Shown here: piece after piece, positions 9,105 to 22,035 of the stretch
Position numbering within the stretch: position 1 is the stretch's first letter
Layout of the letters: each line of letters begins with the position of its first letter
The notes under the pieces: generated by a model
Database searches by the model: none
The model's input: only the letters and a program-made list of their open reading frames with translations
What the model was told of the DNA's origin: nothing
Assembly (NCBI RefSeq): GCF_902158555.1
Contig: NZ_CABGGS010000012.1
Location: forward strand, 172,880-236,879
Direction of reading: 5' to 3'
Length of the DNA stretch: 64,000 nucleotides
Source of the DNA: Klebsiella spallanzanii
GTDB taxonomy: Bacteria; Pseudomonadota; Gammaproteobacteria; Enterobacterales; Enterobacteriaceae
Position numbers and translations under genes: made by a program

Positions 9105-9222
9105 TTTCGTCGGGCCGCTAACGTGGCCCGGTATTAATGTAAAAATCTGCCCGCCGTCAGGGGGCAAATGCGAATCCACAGGATTTGCAGATATCTACTC
9201 GCTTCTTAGAAGGAGAAACACA
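9105..9222 (+). promoter_or_regulatory. ibpA-ibpB intercistronic leader with likely RNA thermometer
   Basis: A GGGCC/GGCCC hairpin (9112-9129) follows ibpA. Further stems are visible, including GCGAATCC with GGATTTGC (about 9170-9188), and the segment CTCGCTTCTTAGAAGGAG (9198-9215) can fold the AAGGAG ribosome site back on CTTC. The CTCGCT motif before the ribosome site is the same as in the ibpA leader, suggesting a second heat-opened element for ibpB. Confidence 0.6.
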
Positions 9223-9651
9223 ATGCGTAACTACGATTTATCCCCACTGCTGCGTCAATGGATCGGTTTTGACAAACTGGCCAACGCCCTGCAAACCGCC
9301 GGTGAAAGCCAGAGCTTCCCACCCTATAACATTGAGAAAAGTGACGATAACCACTATCGCATTACCCTTGCGCTGGCTGGTTTCCGTCAGGAAGATTTGG
9401 ATATTCAGCTGGAAGGTACGCGTCTGACGGTAAAAGGCGCGCCACAGCAGCCGGAAAAAGAGACCAAATGGCTGCACCAGGGGCTGGTTAACCAGGCCTT
9501 TAGCCTGAGCTTCACGCTCGCTGAAAATATGGAAGTCTCCGGGGCAACCTTTACCAACGGCCTGCTACATATCGATTTGACCCGTAACGAGCCGGAGCAA
9601 ATAGCCGCGCAGCGCATTGCTATCAGCGAGCGTCCCGCGCTGGATAGCTAA
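9223..9651 (+). CDS. ibpB: Small heat-shock protein IbpB
   Basis: 142 residues from ATG 9223 (AAGGAG at 9210-9215); the in-frame extension back to 9046 overlaps ibpA and is not a gene. Alpha-crystallin domain with [16 protein letters not shown] and [14 protein letters not shown], closely related to IbpA by duplication, and an I-A-I motif near the C-terminus. Partner chaperone of IbpA in the same operon. Confidence 0.98.
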   Translation: MRNYDLSPLLRQWIGFDKLANALQTAGESQSFPPYNIEKSDDNHYRITLALAGFRQEDLDIQLEGTRLTVKGAPQQPEKETKWLHQGLVNQAFSLSFTLAENMEVSGATFTNGLLHIDLTRNEPEQIAAQRIAISERPALDS

Positions 9652-9671
9652 TTAAGCGAACCACTCATAAG

Positions 9672-9694
9672 GCCCCGATTTTCGGGGCTTTTTT
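9672..9694 (+). terminator. Rho-independent terminator after ibpB
   Basis: GCCCCGA (9672-9678) and TCGGGGC (9682-9688) with a short loop, followed by six T. Ends the ibpAB operon. Confidence 0.92.
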
Positions 9695-9789
9695 GTGCGT
9701 GGGAGCTCATAAAATGCCCTTGCTGCAACAGATGTTTCAGTTTAAAAAATAATCATATTTTATAGGCTCACTGAAACAAAGGATATGTA

Positions 9790-10617
9790 ATGAACGAACA
9801 GCAGCCATTCGAAGCGATTAAAAATAGAGATGAGGCGGGAAGAGAGTACTGGTCTGCCCGAGCATTAGCAAAACTGCTTGAATACTCGGAATATCGCCAC
9901 TTTAATCCTGTGATTATTAAAGCAACTGAAGCATGTGCGAATAGTGGACATGCTATTAGCGACCATTTCGAGGAGATCCTCGCTATGGTCCAAATTGGTT
10001 CCGGTGCACAGCGAGAACTTAAAGATATAAAGCTCTCCCGCTACGCCTGCTATCTGGTTGTACAAAATGGCGATCCGTCAAAACCGGTGATTGCCGCAGG
10101 GCAAACCTACTTTGCGTTGCAAACTCGTCGCCAGGAGCTGGAAGACGATCAAACATTTAAATCTCTACGAGAGGATGAAAAGCGGCTATTTCTGCGCAAT
10201 GAACTCACAGAGCATAATAAACATCTGGTTGAAACGGCTCAGCAGGCTGGCGTGGAGACAACGCTGGATTTCGCTATCTTTCAAAATCATGGCTATAAAG
10301 GCCTCTACGGCGGTCTGGATCAAAAAGCGATTCATGAGCGTAAAGGCCTAAAGAAAAGCCAAAAAATCCTCGATCATATGGGGTCTACTGAACTCGCAGC
10401 TAACCTGTTTCGCGCCACTCAAACGGAAGAAAAACTACGCCGGGATGAGGTTGATACGAAGCAACTGGCTAATCAAACCCACTATGAAGTTGGGCAAAAG
10501 GTGCGTCAGACTATCAAAGATCTTGGCGGCACTATGCCGGAAGCGCTTCCTTCTCCGGAGAAAAGTATTCAGCAGCTAAAAATCGCCGCGAAAAAGAAAG
10601 ATGCTCCTGAGCCGTAA
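9790..10617 (+). CDS. dinD: DNA-damage-inducible protein D
   Basis: 275 residues, nearly the E. coli DinD length (274). It shares long segments such as LSRYACYLVVQNGDP, LREDEKRLFLRNEL, AIFQNHGYKGLYGGLDQKAIHERKGL and DHMGSTELAANLFRATQTEEKLRRD, quoted here in pieces. It has an N-terminal KilA-N/BRO-like half and a basic C-terminal half. DinD inhibits RecA filaments in vitro in E. coli. It is more AT-rich than its neighbours and lies between ibpB and yidE, which adjoin in E. coli, so it was probably inserted here. No canonical LexA box is visible upstream; instead there is an 8-bp inverted repeat, GTTTCAGT (9734-9741) with ACTGAAAC (9770-9777). Confidence 0.94.
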   Translation: MNEQQPFEAIKNRDEAGREYWSARALAKLLEYSEYRHFNPVIIKATEACANSGHAISDHFEEILAMVQIGSGAQRELKDIKLSRYACYLVVQNGDPSKPVIAAGQTYFALQTRRQELEDDQTFKSLREDEKRLFLRNELTEHNKHLVETAQQAGVETTLDFAIFQNHGYKGLYGGLDQKAIHERKGLKKSQKILDHMGSTELAANLFRATQTEEKLRRDEVDTKQLANQTHYEVGQKVRQTIKDLGGTMPEALPSPEKSIQQLKIAAKKKDAPEP

Positions 10618-10715
10618 GCCTGATCCCGTGATTATTGTGCGCCAGGCGGCATACAGCCCATTCGCTACCGGTCATAATCCTCTTTGTTCGTAATGTTATT
10701 CACAGGGAAGAAACT

Positions 10716-12377
10716 ATGAGTGATATAGCATTGACCGTTAGCGTCCTGGCGCTGGTGGCGGTAGTCGGATTGTGGATCGGCAATGTAAAAGTGCGTGGTG
10801 TCGGCTTTGGTATCGGAGGCGTGCTGTTTGGCGGCATCATCGTCGGCCACTTTGTGGATCAGGCGGGCATTGCCCTCAGTAGCCCAATGCTGCACTTTAT
10901 TCAGGAATTCGGCCTGATTCTCTTCGTGTATACCATCGGTATCCAGGTGGGTCCGGGCTTCTTCGCCTCGCTGCGCGTCTCCGGCCTGCGACTTAACCTC
11001 TTTGCAATTCTGATAGTGATTCTCGGCGGCCTGGTCACCGCGGTCCTGCATAAACTGTTCGATATACCTCTCCCCGTGGTGCTTGGTATCTTCTCCGGGG
11101 CCGTCACCAACACCCCTGCGCTGGGTGCCGGGCAGCAGATTCTGCGCGACCTTGGCGTACCTTTTGATACCGTCGACCAGATGGGGATGAGTTATGCGAT
11201 GGCTTACCCGTTCGGCATCTGCGGCATACTGCTGACCATGTGGCTGGTCCGGCTGTTTTTCCGCATTAACGTCGAAAAAGAGGCCCAGCAGTTTGATGAG
11301 AACAGCGGCAACGGTCACGCTCATCTCCAGACTCTCAACGTGCGGGTCGAAAACCCCAACCTGAACAATATGGCGATTCAGGATGTCCCGATGCTTAACA
11401 GCGATAAGCTGATTTGCTCGCGACTCAAGCGTGAGGAGATGCTGATGGTGCCTGCGCCGAATACCCTGATTCAGCTTGGCGACCTGCTGCATCTGGTCGG
11501 GCGACCAGAGGATTTACACAACGCTCAACTGGTGATTGGTAAGGAGGTTGCCACCTCGCTCTCGACGCGTGGTACCGATTTAAAAGTTGAGCGCGTGGTG
11601 GTGACCAACGAAAAGGTGCTGGGCAAAAGAATTCGCGACCTGCACTTTAAACAGCGTTATGACGTGGTTATTTCACGGCTTAATCGTGCCGGGGTTGAGC
11701 TGGTTGCTACCAGTAGCTCCAGTCTGCAATTTGGTGACATTCTGAATCTGGTGGGCCGCCCTGAGGCGATTGACGCAGTTGCCGCCGAGCTTGGCAACGC
11801 CCAGCAAAAACTCCAGCAGGTGCAGATGCTGCCGGTGTTTATTGGTATCGGTTTAGGCGTGCTGCTGGGCTCTATACCGCTGTTTATTCCGGGTTTCCCG
11901 GCGGCGCTGAAGCTGGGTCTGGCCGGCGGGCCGCTAATTATGGCGCTGATTCTCGGGCGTATCGGCAGTATCGGTAAGCTGTACTGGTTTATGCCGCCCA
12001 GCGCCAACCTCGCGCTACGCGAGTTGGGCATTGTGCTGTTCCTGGCGGTGGTTGGGCTGAAATCCGGCGGCGATTTTGTGGCGACGCTGATTGAAGGCGA
12101 CGGTATGAGCTGGATTGCCTACGGTATCTTTATCACCGCCATACCGCTACTGGCGGTTGGTATTCTGGCGCGTATGTTGGCGAAGATGAACTATCTGACC
12201 CTGTGCGGTATGCTGGCCGGTTCAATGACCGACCCGCCGGCTCTGGCATTTGCCAACAACCTGCATGCCACCAGCGGCGCGGCGGCGCTCTCCTATGCCA
12301 CCGTTTATCCGCTGGTCATGTTCTTACGCATTATTACCCCGCAGCTACTGGCGGTGCTGTTCTGGGGAATGGGTTAA
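10716..12377 (+). CDS. yidE: YidE, aspartate:alanine-exchanger-family transporter with RCK_C domains
   Basis: 553 residues from ATG 10716 (AGGGAAG before it), the E. coli length. The layout is an N-terminal membrane block of ~5 helices, two cytoplasmic TrkA-C (RCK_C) domains (about 190-375, each with a [11 protein letters not shown] or [11 protein letters not shown] element), and a C-terminal membrane block with the [15 protein letters not shown] and [12 protein letters not shown] segments characteristic of AspT-type permeases. Substrate unknown. Its last 33 bases overlap the convergent yidP. Confidence 0.94.
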   Translation: MSDIALTVSVLALVAVVGLWIGNVKVRGVGFGIGGVLFGGIIVGHFVDQAGIALSSPMLHFIQEFGLILFVYTIGIQVGPGFFASLRVSGLRLNLFAILIVILGGLVTAVLHKLFDIPLPVVLGIFSGAVTNTPALGAGQQILRDLGVPFDTVDQMGMSYAMAYPFGICGILLTMWLVRLFFRINVEKEAQQFDENSGNGHAHLQTLNVRVENPNLNNMAIQDVPMLNSDKLICSRLKREEMLMVPAPNTLIQLGDLLHLVGRPEDLHNAQLVIGKEVATSLSTRGTDLKVERVVVTNEKVLGKRIRDLHFKQRYDVVISRLNRAGVELVATSSSSLQFGDILNLVGRPEAIDAVAAELGNAQQKLQQVQMLPVFIGIGLGVLLGSIPLFIPGFPAALKLGLAGGPLIMALILGRIGSIGKLYWFMPPSANLALRELGIVLFLAVVGLKSGGDFVATLIEGDGMSWIAYGIFITAIPLLAVGILARMLAKMNYLTLCGMLAGSMTDPPALAFANNLHATSGAAALSYATVYPLVMFLRIITPQLLAVLFWGMG

Positions 12378-13091
12378 CGGATTTTCCGCGTGGACGCGCC
12401 GCAGATGGTAGTCCACCTGATACACGCTGGCGTTACGGAACATCACCGAGTAGTTAAGAAACTCGCCGCTGTCGCTGTAGGAAAGGGAGGTAATGCGCAG
12501 CAGCGGCGTTTGTTCTGGTACGTTCATCGATTGCGCCAGCTGCTTGTCCGCCAGCACTGGCGACAGCGTTTCATAGTTACCGCTGATGGTTATCCCGCAC
12601 TCCTTCTCGATATAATCAAACTTCGATCCCTCCAGATGCACCAACGACAGATTACGAAACAGCTTTACCGGCATATAGCTGTCTTCCAGCATTAGCGGTT
12701 TGCCATCGACATAGCGCACCCGGCGCGAGAAGTAGATCCGTTCATCAATTTGTATCCGCAGCAGGCTGGCGATAGCCGGAGGTGCGGGCATCACCTCGAA
12801 AACCAGTACCCGGCTCACTACCTCCTTACCATGCTTGCGTAGTACCTCGGCCAGCCCGGTCAGATTGGTGGTTTCGTGATGTAAATCTTTGCGGGCGACA
12901 TAGGTACCGGAACCGTGCCGACGCACCACCAGCCCCCAGGTGACCAGCAGATCGATGGCTTTACGGATGGTCATGCGCGCGACGCCGAACTCTGCCGCCA
13001 GCTTTTTTTCGCCTGGAAGCGGGCTGCCGATATCGAAATCGGAGGAATTCAGCCGCAGACGCAATCTGTCGGCAATGGATTTATAGATCAC
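12345..13091 (-). CDS. yidP: GntR/HutC-family regulator YidP
   Basis: 248 residues if translation begins at GTG 13091, which has AGAGG seven bases upstream and matches the E. coli start ([10 protein letters not shown]). An in-frame GTG at 13109 would add six residues. Winged-helix domain (1-70: [23 protein letters not shown]) and a UTRA ligand domain (about 90-235). It lies upstream of and divergent from glvC/aglB, so it probably controls alpha-glucoside use. The C-terminus is about 10 residues longer than in E. coli and overlaps the yidE 3' end on the other strand. Confidence 0.92.
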   Translation of the reverse strand: MIYKSIADRLRLRLNSSDFDIGSPLPGEKKLAAEFGVARMTIRKAIDLLVTWGLVVRRHGSGTYVARKDLHHETTNLTGLAEVLRKHGKEVVSRVLVFEVMPAPPAIASLLRIQIDERIYFSRRVRYVDGKPLMLEDSYMPVKLFRNLSLVHLEGSKFDYIEKECGITISGNYETLSPVLADKQLAQSMNVPEQTPLLRITSLSYSDSGEFLNYSVMFRNASVYQVDYHLRRVHAENPLTHSPEQHRQ

Positions 13092-13212
13092 CAGTAGACC
13101 TCTATTCACTATGTTGAAAACGATGATGAATGGACGATTTTCTATAAAAATTAAATTAATACATAAAGATAAAAACTATTCGTCATGGTGATTTCATCAG
13201 CTGAATTCAGAA

Positions 13213-13275
13213 TGTCTAATTTTTTATAAAAAAGTAGACAACATTGACGTAATTAAAACCATGAAAGCGATCACG
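13213..13275. promoter_or_regulatory. Putative YidP operator and CRP site upstream of glvC
   Basis: A 28-bp palindrome with a single mismatched pair spans 13213-13240: TGTCTA at the left, TAGACA at the right, centred on TTTTTTATAAAAAA. Next to it, CATGA-N6-TCACG (13260-13275) resembles a CRP site (7 of 10 key bases). The rest of the 340-base gap between yidP and glvC is AT-rich with no other clear feature. The palindrome fits a dimeric GntR regulator such as YidP. Confidence 0.6.
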
Positions 13276-13432
13276 AATCGCAACGGCGCCGCATGTTGCC
13301 GTTCGGGCAAATTTCTATCCTCGTTTCAGGCCAGTACAAATAGTTACCCTGAATAATTCACCGCTGTACGTGGAGTCTGACGGGTATGAATAAGGCCACT
13401 CACCCTACGAGTTGTTACATGAGGATTTTCAA

Positions 13433-17264
<3,832 letters not shown>

Positions 17265-17440
17265 TTTAATTTCTCGTCGGCCAATCATGCCTGCAACCTG
17301 ATGAGGTGAATTTAGCAAAAAATAGCCGCTCAGGGATACAGTACATCTCATTTTATATAAATCATCGCCTTACCTGGATAAAACGCTATTACCTATGTAC
17401 CTGATAGCGCCGGGATATAATGACAAACAAGGGCTACAAG

Positions 17441-19156
17441 ATGAATGCTATACAAATTTTGAGCTTTGTCGGTTTTACACTGCTGGTGGCTATCATTACC
17501 TGGTTCAAGGTAAGAAAAGCGGATACCGGCTCGCAGCAGGGCTATTTCCTTGCTGGTCGTTCGCTGAAGGCACCGGTCATTGCCGCCTCGCTGATGTTAA
17601 CCAACTTATCGACCGAACAGCTGGTTGGGTTATCCGGACAGGCCTATAAAAGCGGCATGTCCGTCATGGGCTGGGAAGTGACTTCGGCGGTGACGCTGAT
17701 CTTCCTGGCGCTGATCTTCCTCCCCCGCTACTTGCAGCGCGGCATTGCTACCATCCCTGACTTTCTTGAGGAGCGCTACGATAAAACCACGCGTATTATC
17801 ATCGACTTCTGCTTTCTGATCGCCACCGGCGTCTGCTTCCTGCCTATTGTTCTCTACTCCGGCGCGCTGGCGTTAAATAGTCTATTTCATATCGGTGATT
17901 CATTAGGTTTAACCCAGGGAGCCGCAATCTGGCTGCTGGTGGTTTTATTGGGCCTGGCAGGGATTCTCTATGCCGTTATCGGCGGGATGCGCGCAATGGC
18001 GATTGCCGACTCCATCAACGGTATCGGCCTGGTGATCGGCGGCCTGATGGTCCCGGTATTCGGACTGATGGCGATGGGCAAGGGCAGTTTTTTACAGGGT
18101 ATTGAGCAGCTAACCACGGTGCATGCTGAGAAACTCAACTCCATCGGCAGCAGCACAGATCCTTTACCCATTGGGGCTGCGTTCACCGGTCTGATTCTGG
18201 TGAACACCTTCTACTGGTGTACTAACCAGGGGATTGTGCAGCGCACGCTGGCGTCAAAAAGCCTGGCGGAAGGGCAGAAAGGGGCGCTGCTGACGGCGGT
18301 TCTGAAAATGCTCGACCCGCTGATTCTGGTGCTCCCGGGTTTAATCGCTTTTCATCTCTATCAGGACCTGCCGAGTGCGGATATGGCCTATCCGACGCTG
18401 GTCAATAAGGTGATGCCGCTTCCGCTGGTCGGCTTTTTTGGCGCAGTGTTGTTTGGCGCGGTTATCAGCACCTTCAACGGCTTTTTAAACAGCGCCAGCA
18501 CCCTGTTCAGCATGGGGATTTATCGGCGCATCATCAACGAAAATGCCCAGCCGGAACAGCTGGTGCGCGTTGGGCGTAAATTTGGCCTGTTTATCGCAGT
18601 GATCTCGGTGATTGTCGCGCCGTGGATCGCCAATGCGCCGCAGGGCCTGTATAGCTGGATGAAACAGCTCAACGGTATTTATAACGTGCCGCTGGTGACG
18701 ATCATCATTATGGGCTTCTTCTTCCCGCGCATTCCTGCGCTGGCGGCTAAAGTGGCGATGGGGCTGGGTATCGTCAGCTACATCACTATCAACTACCTGG
18801 TGAAGTTTGATTTCCACTTCCTCTACGTGCTGGCCTGCACCTTCTGCATCAACGTGGTGGTGATGCTGATTATCGGCTTTATCAAACCTCGCGCGACGCC
18901 GTTTAAATTCCGTGATGCGTTCGCCGTGGATATGCAGCCGTGGCGGCACGTGAAGATTGCTTCGGTGGGCATCCTGTTCGCCATGATCGGCGTTTACGCA
19001 GGACTCGCTGAATTCGGCGGCTACGGCACTCGCTGGCTGGCTGTGACCAGTTACTCCATCACCGCGGCAGTCGTTATTTATCTGATCTACAGCAGTTGGC
19101 GGGAACGTCGCCCCGTTACGGCCGCCTATGCTACCGACGTTAAGGAAAAACCATGA
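17441..19156 (+). CDS. yidK: Sodium:solute symporter YidK (SSS/SLC5 family)
   Basis: 571 residues from ATG 17441 (AAGGG upstream), the E. coli length. A 13-14-helix sodium/sugar symporter with YFLAGRSLKAPVIAASLMLTN near the N-terminus (the LAGR-L motif and TM1 sodium-site region) and ATIPDFLEERYD. Substrate unknown. Its 3' end overlaps the sulfatase gene yidJ by 4 bases, which suggests uptake of a sulfated or desulfated sugar-like compound. A TATAAT at 17416-17421 is a likely -10 box; no good -35 is seen, as expected for an activator-dependent promoter. Confidence 0.94.
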   Translation: MNAIQILSFVGFTLLVAIITWFKVRKADTGSQQGYFLAGRSLKAPVIAASLMLTNLSTEQLVGLSGQAYKSGMSVMGWEVTSAVTLIFLALIFLPRYLQRGIATIPDFLEERYDKTTRIIIDFCFLIATGVCFLPIVLYSGALALNSLFHIGDSLGLTQGAAIWLLVVLLGLAGILYAVIGGMRAMAIADSINGIGLVIGGLMVPVFGLMAMGKGSFLQGIEQLTTVHAEKLNSIGSSTDPLPIGAAFTGLILVNTFYWCTNQGIVQRTLASKSLAEGQKGALLTAVLKMLDPLILVLPGLIAFHLYQDLPSADMAYPTLVNKVMPLPLVGFFGAVLFGAVISTFNGFLNSASTLFSMGIYRRIINENAQPEQLVRVGRKFGLFIAVISVIVAPWIANAPQGLYSWMKQLNGIYNVPLVTIIIMGFFFPRIPALAAKVAMGLGIVSYITINYLVKFDFHFLYVLACTFCINVVVMLIIGFIKPRATPFKFRDAFAVDMQPWRHVKIASVGILFAMIGVYAGLAEFGGYGTRWLAVTSYSITAAVVIYLIYSSWRERRPVTAAYATDVKEKP

Positions 19157-20646
19157 GTCGCCCTAATTTCCTGTTCATTATGACCGATACCCAGGCCACT
19201 AATATGGTGGGCTGCTACAGCGGTAAGCCGCTGAATACCAATAATATTGATAGCCTTGCAGCGGAAGGGATCCGCTTCAATTCCGCCTACACCTGCTCGC
19301 CGGTATGCACCCCGGCGCGCGCCGGGCTGTTTACCGGGATTTACGCTAATCAGTCCGGCCCGTGGACCAATAACGTCGCGCCGGGAAAAAACATCTCCAC
19401 CATGGGGCGCTACTTTAAAGATGCGGGCTACCACACTTGCTATATCGGCAAGTGGCACCTTGATGGCCACGACTATTTTGGTACCGGCGAGTGCCCGTCG
19501 GAGTGGGATGCCGACTACTGGTTTGATGGCGCGAATTACCTCGCGGAACTGACCGAGGAAGAGATTAGCCTGTGGCGCAACGGCCTGAACAGCGTAGAGG
19601 ATTTACAGCGGCACGGTATCGATGAAACCTTCACCTGGGCGCACCGCATCAGCAACCGGGCGGTTGATTTTCTCCACCAACCCGCGCGCGCCGACGAGCC
19701 GTTCCTGATGGTGGTTTCCTATGACGAGCCGCACCATCCGTTTACCTGCCCGGTGGAATATCTGCAGAAGTATCAGGACTTTTATTACGACCTCGGGCCG
19801 AAGGCTCATGATTCGTTGAGCAATAAACCGGAACACCATCGGTTATGGTCGCAGGCGATGCCGTCTCCGGTAGGTGACGATGGGCGCTATCACCATCCGC
19901 TCTATTTTGCCTGCAACGACTTTGTCGATGACCAGATTGGCCGGGTGATTAACGCCTTAACCCCGGAGCAACGGGACAACACCTGGGTGATTTACACCTC
20001 CGATCACGGCGAGATGATGGGGGCGCATAAGCTCATCAGTAAAGGCGCGGCGATGTATGACGACATTACCCGTATCCCGCTGATTATGCGCCCGCCGCAG
20101 GGAAAACCCGCGCAGGTCGACACGCCGGTCAGCCATATCGACCTGCTGCCGACGATGATGGCGCTGGCGGGTATCGATAAGCCGGATATCCTGCCGGGGG
20201 AAAACATCCTGCAAGCCGAAACGCCGCGCGGCGTGATGGTGGAATTCAACCGTTATGAGATTGAGCATGACAGCTTTGGCGGTTTTATCCCGGTACGTTG
20301 CTGGGTAACGGATGAGTACAAACTGGTACTCAATCTGTTTACCACTGATGAACTGTATGACCGAAAAAACGACCCGGATGAGCTGTATAATCTGATTGAT
20401 AGCTCCGACTTCGCCGACGTTCGCTGCCAAATGCATGATGCGCTGCTGGACTATATGGATAAAATCCGCGATCCGTTCCGCACTTATCAGTGGAGCCTGC
20501 GCCCGTGGCGGACGGAAGCCCAACCGCGCTGGATGGGTGCTTTCCGCCCGCGCCCGCAGGATGGCTACTCGCCGGTGGTCCGTGACTACGATACTGGCTT
20601 GCCGACCCAGGGTGTGAAGGTTGAGGAGAAGAAACAGAAGTTTTGA
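19153..20646 (+). CDS. yidJ: Sulfatase YidJ (Cys-type)
   Basis: 497 residues, alkaline phosphatase superfamily, type I sulfatase. The modification motif C-x-P-x-R is CTPAR at residues 52-56, so Cys52 should be converted to formylglycine. N-terminal metal site FIMTDTQ (Asp12), GKWHLDGHDYF in the middle, and YTSDHGEMMG (Asp/His metal ligands). No signal peptide: the protein starts MSRPNFLF, so it is probably cytoplasmic, which fits import of substrate by YidK. A Cys-type sulfatase needs an anaerobic sulfatase-maturing enzyme; see yidF. Confidence 0.94.
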   Translation: MSRPNFLFIMTDTQATNMVGCYSGKPLNTNNIDSLAAEGIRFNSAYTCSPVCTPARAGLFTGIYANQSGPWTNNVAPGKNISTMGRYFKDAGYHTCYIGKWHLDGHDYFGTGECPSEWDADYWFDGANYLAELTEEEISLWRNGLNSVEDLQRHGIDETFTWAHRISNRAVDFLHQPARADEPFLMVVSYDEPHHPFTCPVEYLQKYQDFYYDLGPKAHDSLSNKPEHHRLWSQAMPSPVGDDGRYHHPLYFACNDFVDDQIGRVINALTPEQRDNTWVIYTSDHGEMMGAHKLISKGAAMYDDITRIPLIMRPPQGKPAQVDTPVSHIDLLPTMMALAGIDKPDILPGENILQAETPRGVMVEFNRYEIEHDSFGGFIPVRCWVTDEYKLVLNLFTTDELYDRKNDPDELYNLIDSSDFADVRCQMHDALLDYMDKIRDPFRTYQWSLRPWRTEAQPRWMGAFRPRPQDGYSPVVRDYDTGLPTQGVKVEEKKQKF

Positions 20647-20807
20647 CGAATTTCGCCACTGCTGAAAACTGGTCTGGTAGCCCGACCCTAAGAGGCTATC
20701 AGGCCTGAACTTTCTCTGAAATGGGGCGATTATTAATGCCTTCCGCTTTACCTCTCAGGTAGAATCGCCGGTATTTTACGCAACCGGGAACCCATCAAGG
20801 AGTCATG

Positions 20808-21155
20808 ATGAAAATATCCCGCCTTGGCGAAGCGCCGGACTACCGTTTCTCGCTGGCCAACGAACGTACCTTTCTGGCATGGATCCGCACTTCGCTCGGA
20901 TTTCTGGCCGGAGGGGTCGGGCTGGACCAGCTGGCGCCGGATTTCGCCACGCCGCTGATTCGCGAAGTTCTCGCCCTACTGTTGTGCCTGTTTGCCGGTG
21001 GTCTGGCGATTTACGGCTATTTGCGCTGGCTGAGCAATGAAAAGGCGATGCGGCTCAAGCAGGACCTTCCCTACACCCGCACGCTGCTGCTGATCAGTAT
21101 TCTGCTGACGATAGTTATCGTGGTGGTCATGGTGCTGGTGCTTTATGCCGGATAA
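20808..21155 (+). CDS. yidH: DUF202 inner-membrane protein YidH
   Basis: 115 residues. The second of two adjacent ATGs (20808) is preferred because AAGGAG at 20797-20802 is five bases before it. Three predicted membrane helices, and the DUF202 signature FSLANERTFLAWIRTSLGFLA (residues ~15-35) in the first part. Function unknown. It overlaps yidG by 11 bases; the two are related tandem DUF202 proteins. yidI, which lies between yidJ and yidH in E. coli, is missing here. Confidence 0.93.
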   Translation: MKISRLGEAPDYRFSLANERTFLAWIRTSLGFLAGGVGLDQLAPDFATPLIREVLALLLCLFAGGLAIYGYLRWLSNEKAMRLKQDLPYTRTLLLISILLTIVIVVVMVLVLYAG

Positions 21156-21507
21156 TCGCCGGGCGCGTCGCGAGAACGACCCAGGACTGCAGCCGGAGCG
21201 CACGTCTCTGGCCTGGTTTCGCACACTTTTAGGCTATGGCGCGCTGCTGGCGCTGGCGATTAAGCACCAGTGGCATCAGGCGGGGCTACCGTTCTGGATC
21301 TCACTGTGCATACTGCCGTTTGTCGCCATCATTCTCTGGCGCTATACCCGCAGCCGCAATTTGATGGATGTTGAGCAGAGTGATTTCGTTCAGCGGCAGG
21401 CGGTTCGTGACAAATTTTTGATCGCATTCGCAGTACTTTCCCTGTCGTTATTGTTTGCTGTAACCCATATAAGACAGGTGATTTTGTTTATTAAGGATGT
21501 GACATGA
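21145..21507 (+). CDS. yidG: DUF202 inner-membrane protein YidG
   Basis: 120 residues, three predicted membrane segments, with the DUF202 signature LQPERTSLAWFRTLLGYGALL near the N-terminus. Paralogue and operon partner of YidH. It overlaps yidH by 11 bases and yidF by 4, so the three are probably one translationally coupled transcript. Function unknown. Confidence 0.93.
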   Translation: MPDNRRARRENDPGLQPERTSLAWFRTLLGYGALLALAIKHQWHQAGLPFWISLCILPFVAIILWRYTRSRNLMDVEQSDFVQRQAVRDKFLIAFAVLSLSLLFAVTHIRQVILFIKDVT

Positions 21508-22034
21508 CAGGATGTCAGGCTGACTATGGTGACGATCAGCACTGCGGCAACTGCAAATCTCTGGTGGGCGATATCCCGGTGCAGGAAGTGGTTATCCATC
21601 GTCAGGATTGTGAAAACCCCGAGCGTGTCTACCTTCAGTTGAGCGCGAAGGGCGCCGTGGCTATCAAGTTTATTCCTCATTTACAACCTGCTGACGCCCG
21701 GTTATGGGGGGATTTTCTCTGCGCGGTGTTTGCTATTTGGGTTAAAGAAGACGCGAACCGCATTGTGGTGCCGCTGTTTGAGGCCACGCTACGCGCCTGG
21801 CGCGGTGAGGCGGTGCGTTATGCTAACAATCCGCCGGGTCCGGCCTGCGCGGGCTGCGCCTGGCTAAGATTATGCGGCGGCGGCTGTCCGCAACTGCGTC
21901 TGGAGGATGGCTCCAATGCGCTATGCGAAGGGTACCGCCAGTTTTATAGCTGGAGCGCCCCCTATATGCGCGTCCTGCGCGATTTACTCAACCAGCATCG
22001 CTCACCGGTTGAACTGATGCATCTGCTGCGCTAA
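21504..22034 (+). CDS. yidF: YidF, SPASM-domain protein lacking the radical SAM core
   Basis: 176 residues. The C-terminal third carries C-x2-C-x5-C-x3-C (CAGCAWLRLCGGGC) followed by another Cys 12 residues on, the pattern of a SPASM auxiliary iron-sulfur site. The preceding AIKFIPHLQ...FLCAVFAIWV...VPLFEATLRAWRGE resembles the middle of anaerobic sulfatase-maturing enzymes, which read QFIP...F.IWV...FD.TL..W.GE. The radical SAM CX3CX2C core (~200 N-terminal residues) is absent, replaced by a short Cys-bearing N-terminus (C4, C14, C17). It could be a relic or an accessory cluster protein. Coupled to yidHG, near the sulfatase yidJ. Confidence 0.85.
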   Translation: MTGCQADYGDDQHCGNCKSLVGDIPVQEVVIHRQDCENPERVYLQLSAKGAVAIKFIPHLQPADARLWGDFLCAVFAIWVKEDANRIVVPLFEATLRAWRGEAVRYANNPPGPACAGCAWLRLCGGGCPQLRLEDGSNALCEGYRQFYSWSAPYMRVLRDLLNQHRSPVELMHLLR

Positions 22035-22035
22035 A

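Noticed and set aside
9046-9222. N-terminal extension of ibpB by 59 codons
   Set aside because: It overlaps the ibpA 3' end in another frame; the ATG at 9223 has a strong ribosome site and gives the conserved 142-residue protein.
9721-9742. Possible LexA box upstream of dinD (CTGCAACAGATGTTTCAG)
   Set aside because: CTG and CAG are spaced by 12, not the CTGT-N8-ACAG pattern of a LexA box.
10665-11492. 275-codon minus-strand frame in yidE
   Set aside because: Antisense shadow of a conserved membrane protein gene.
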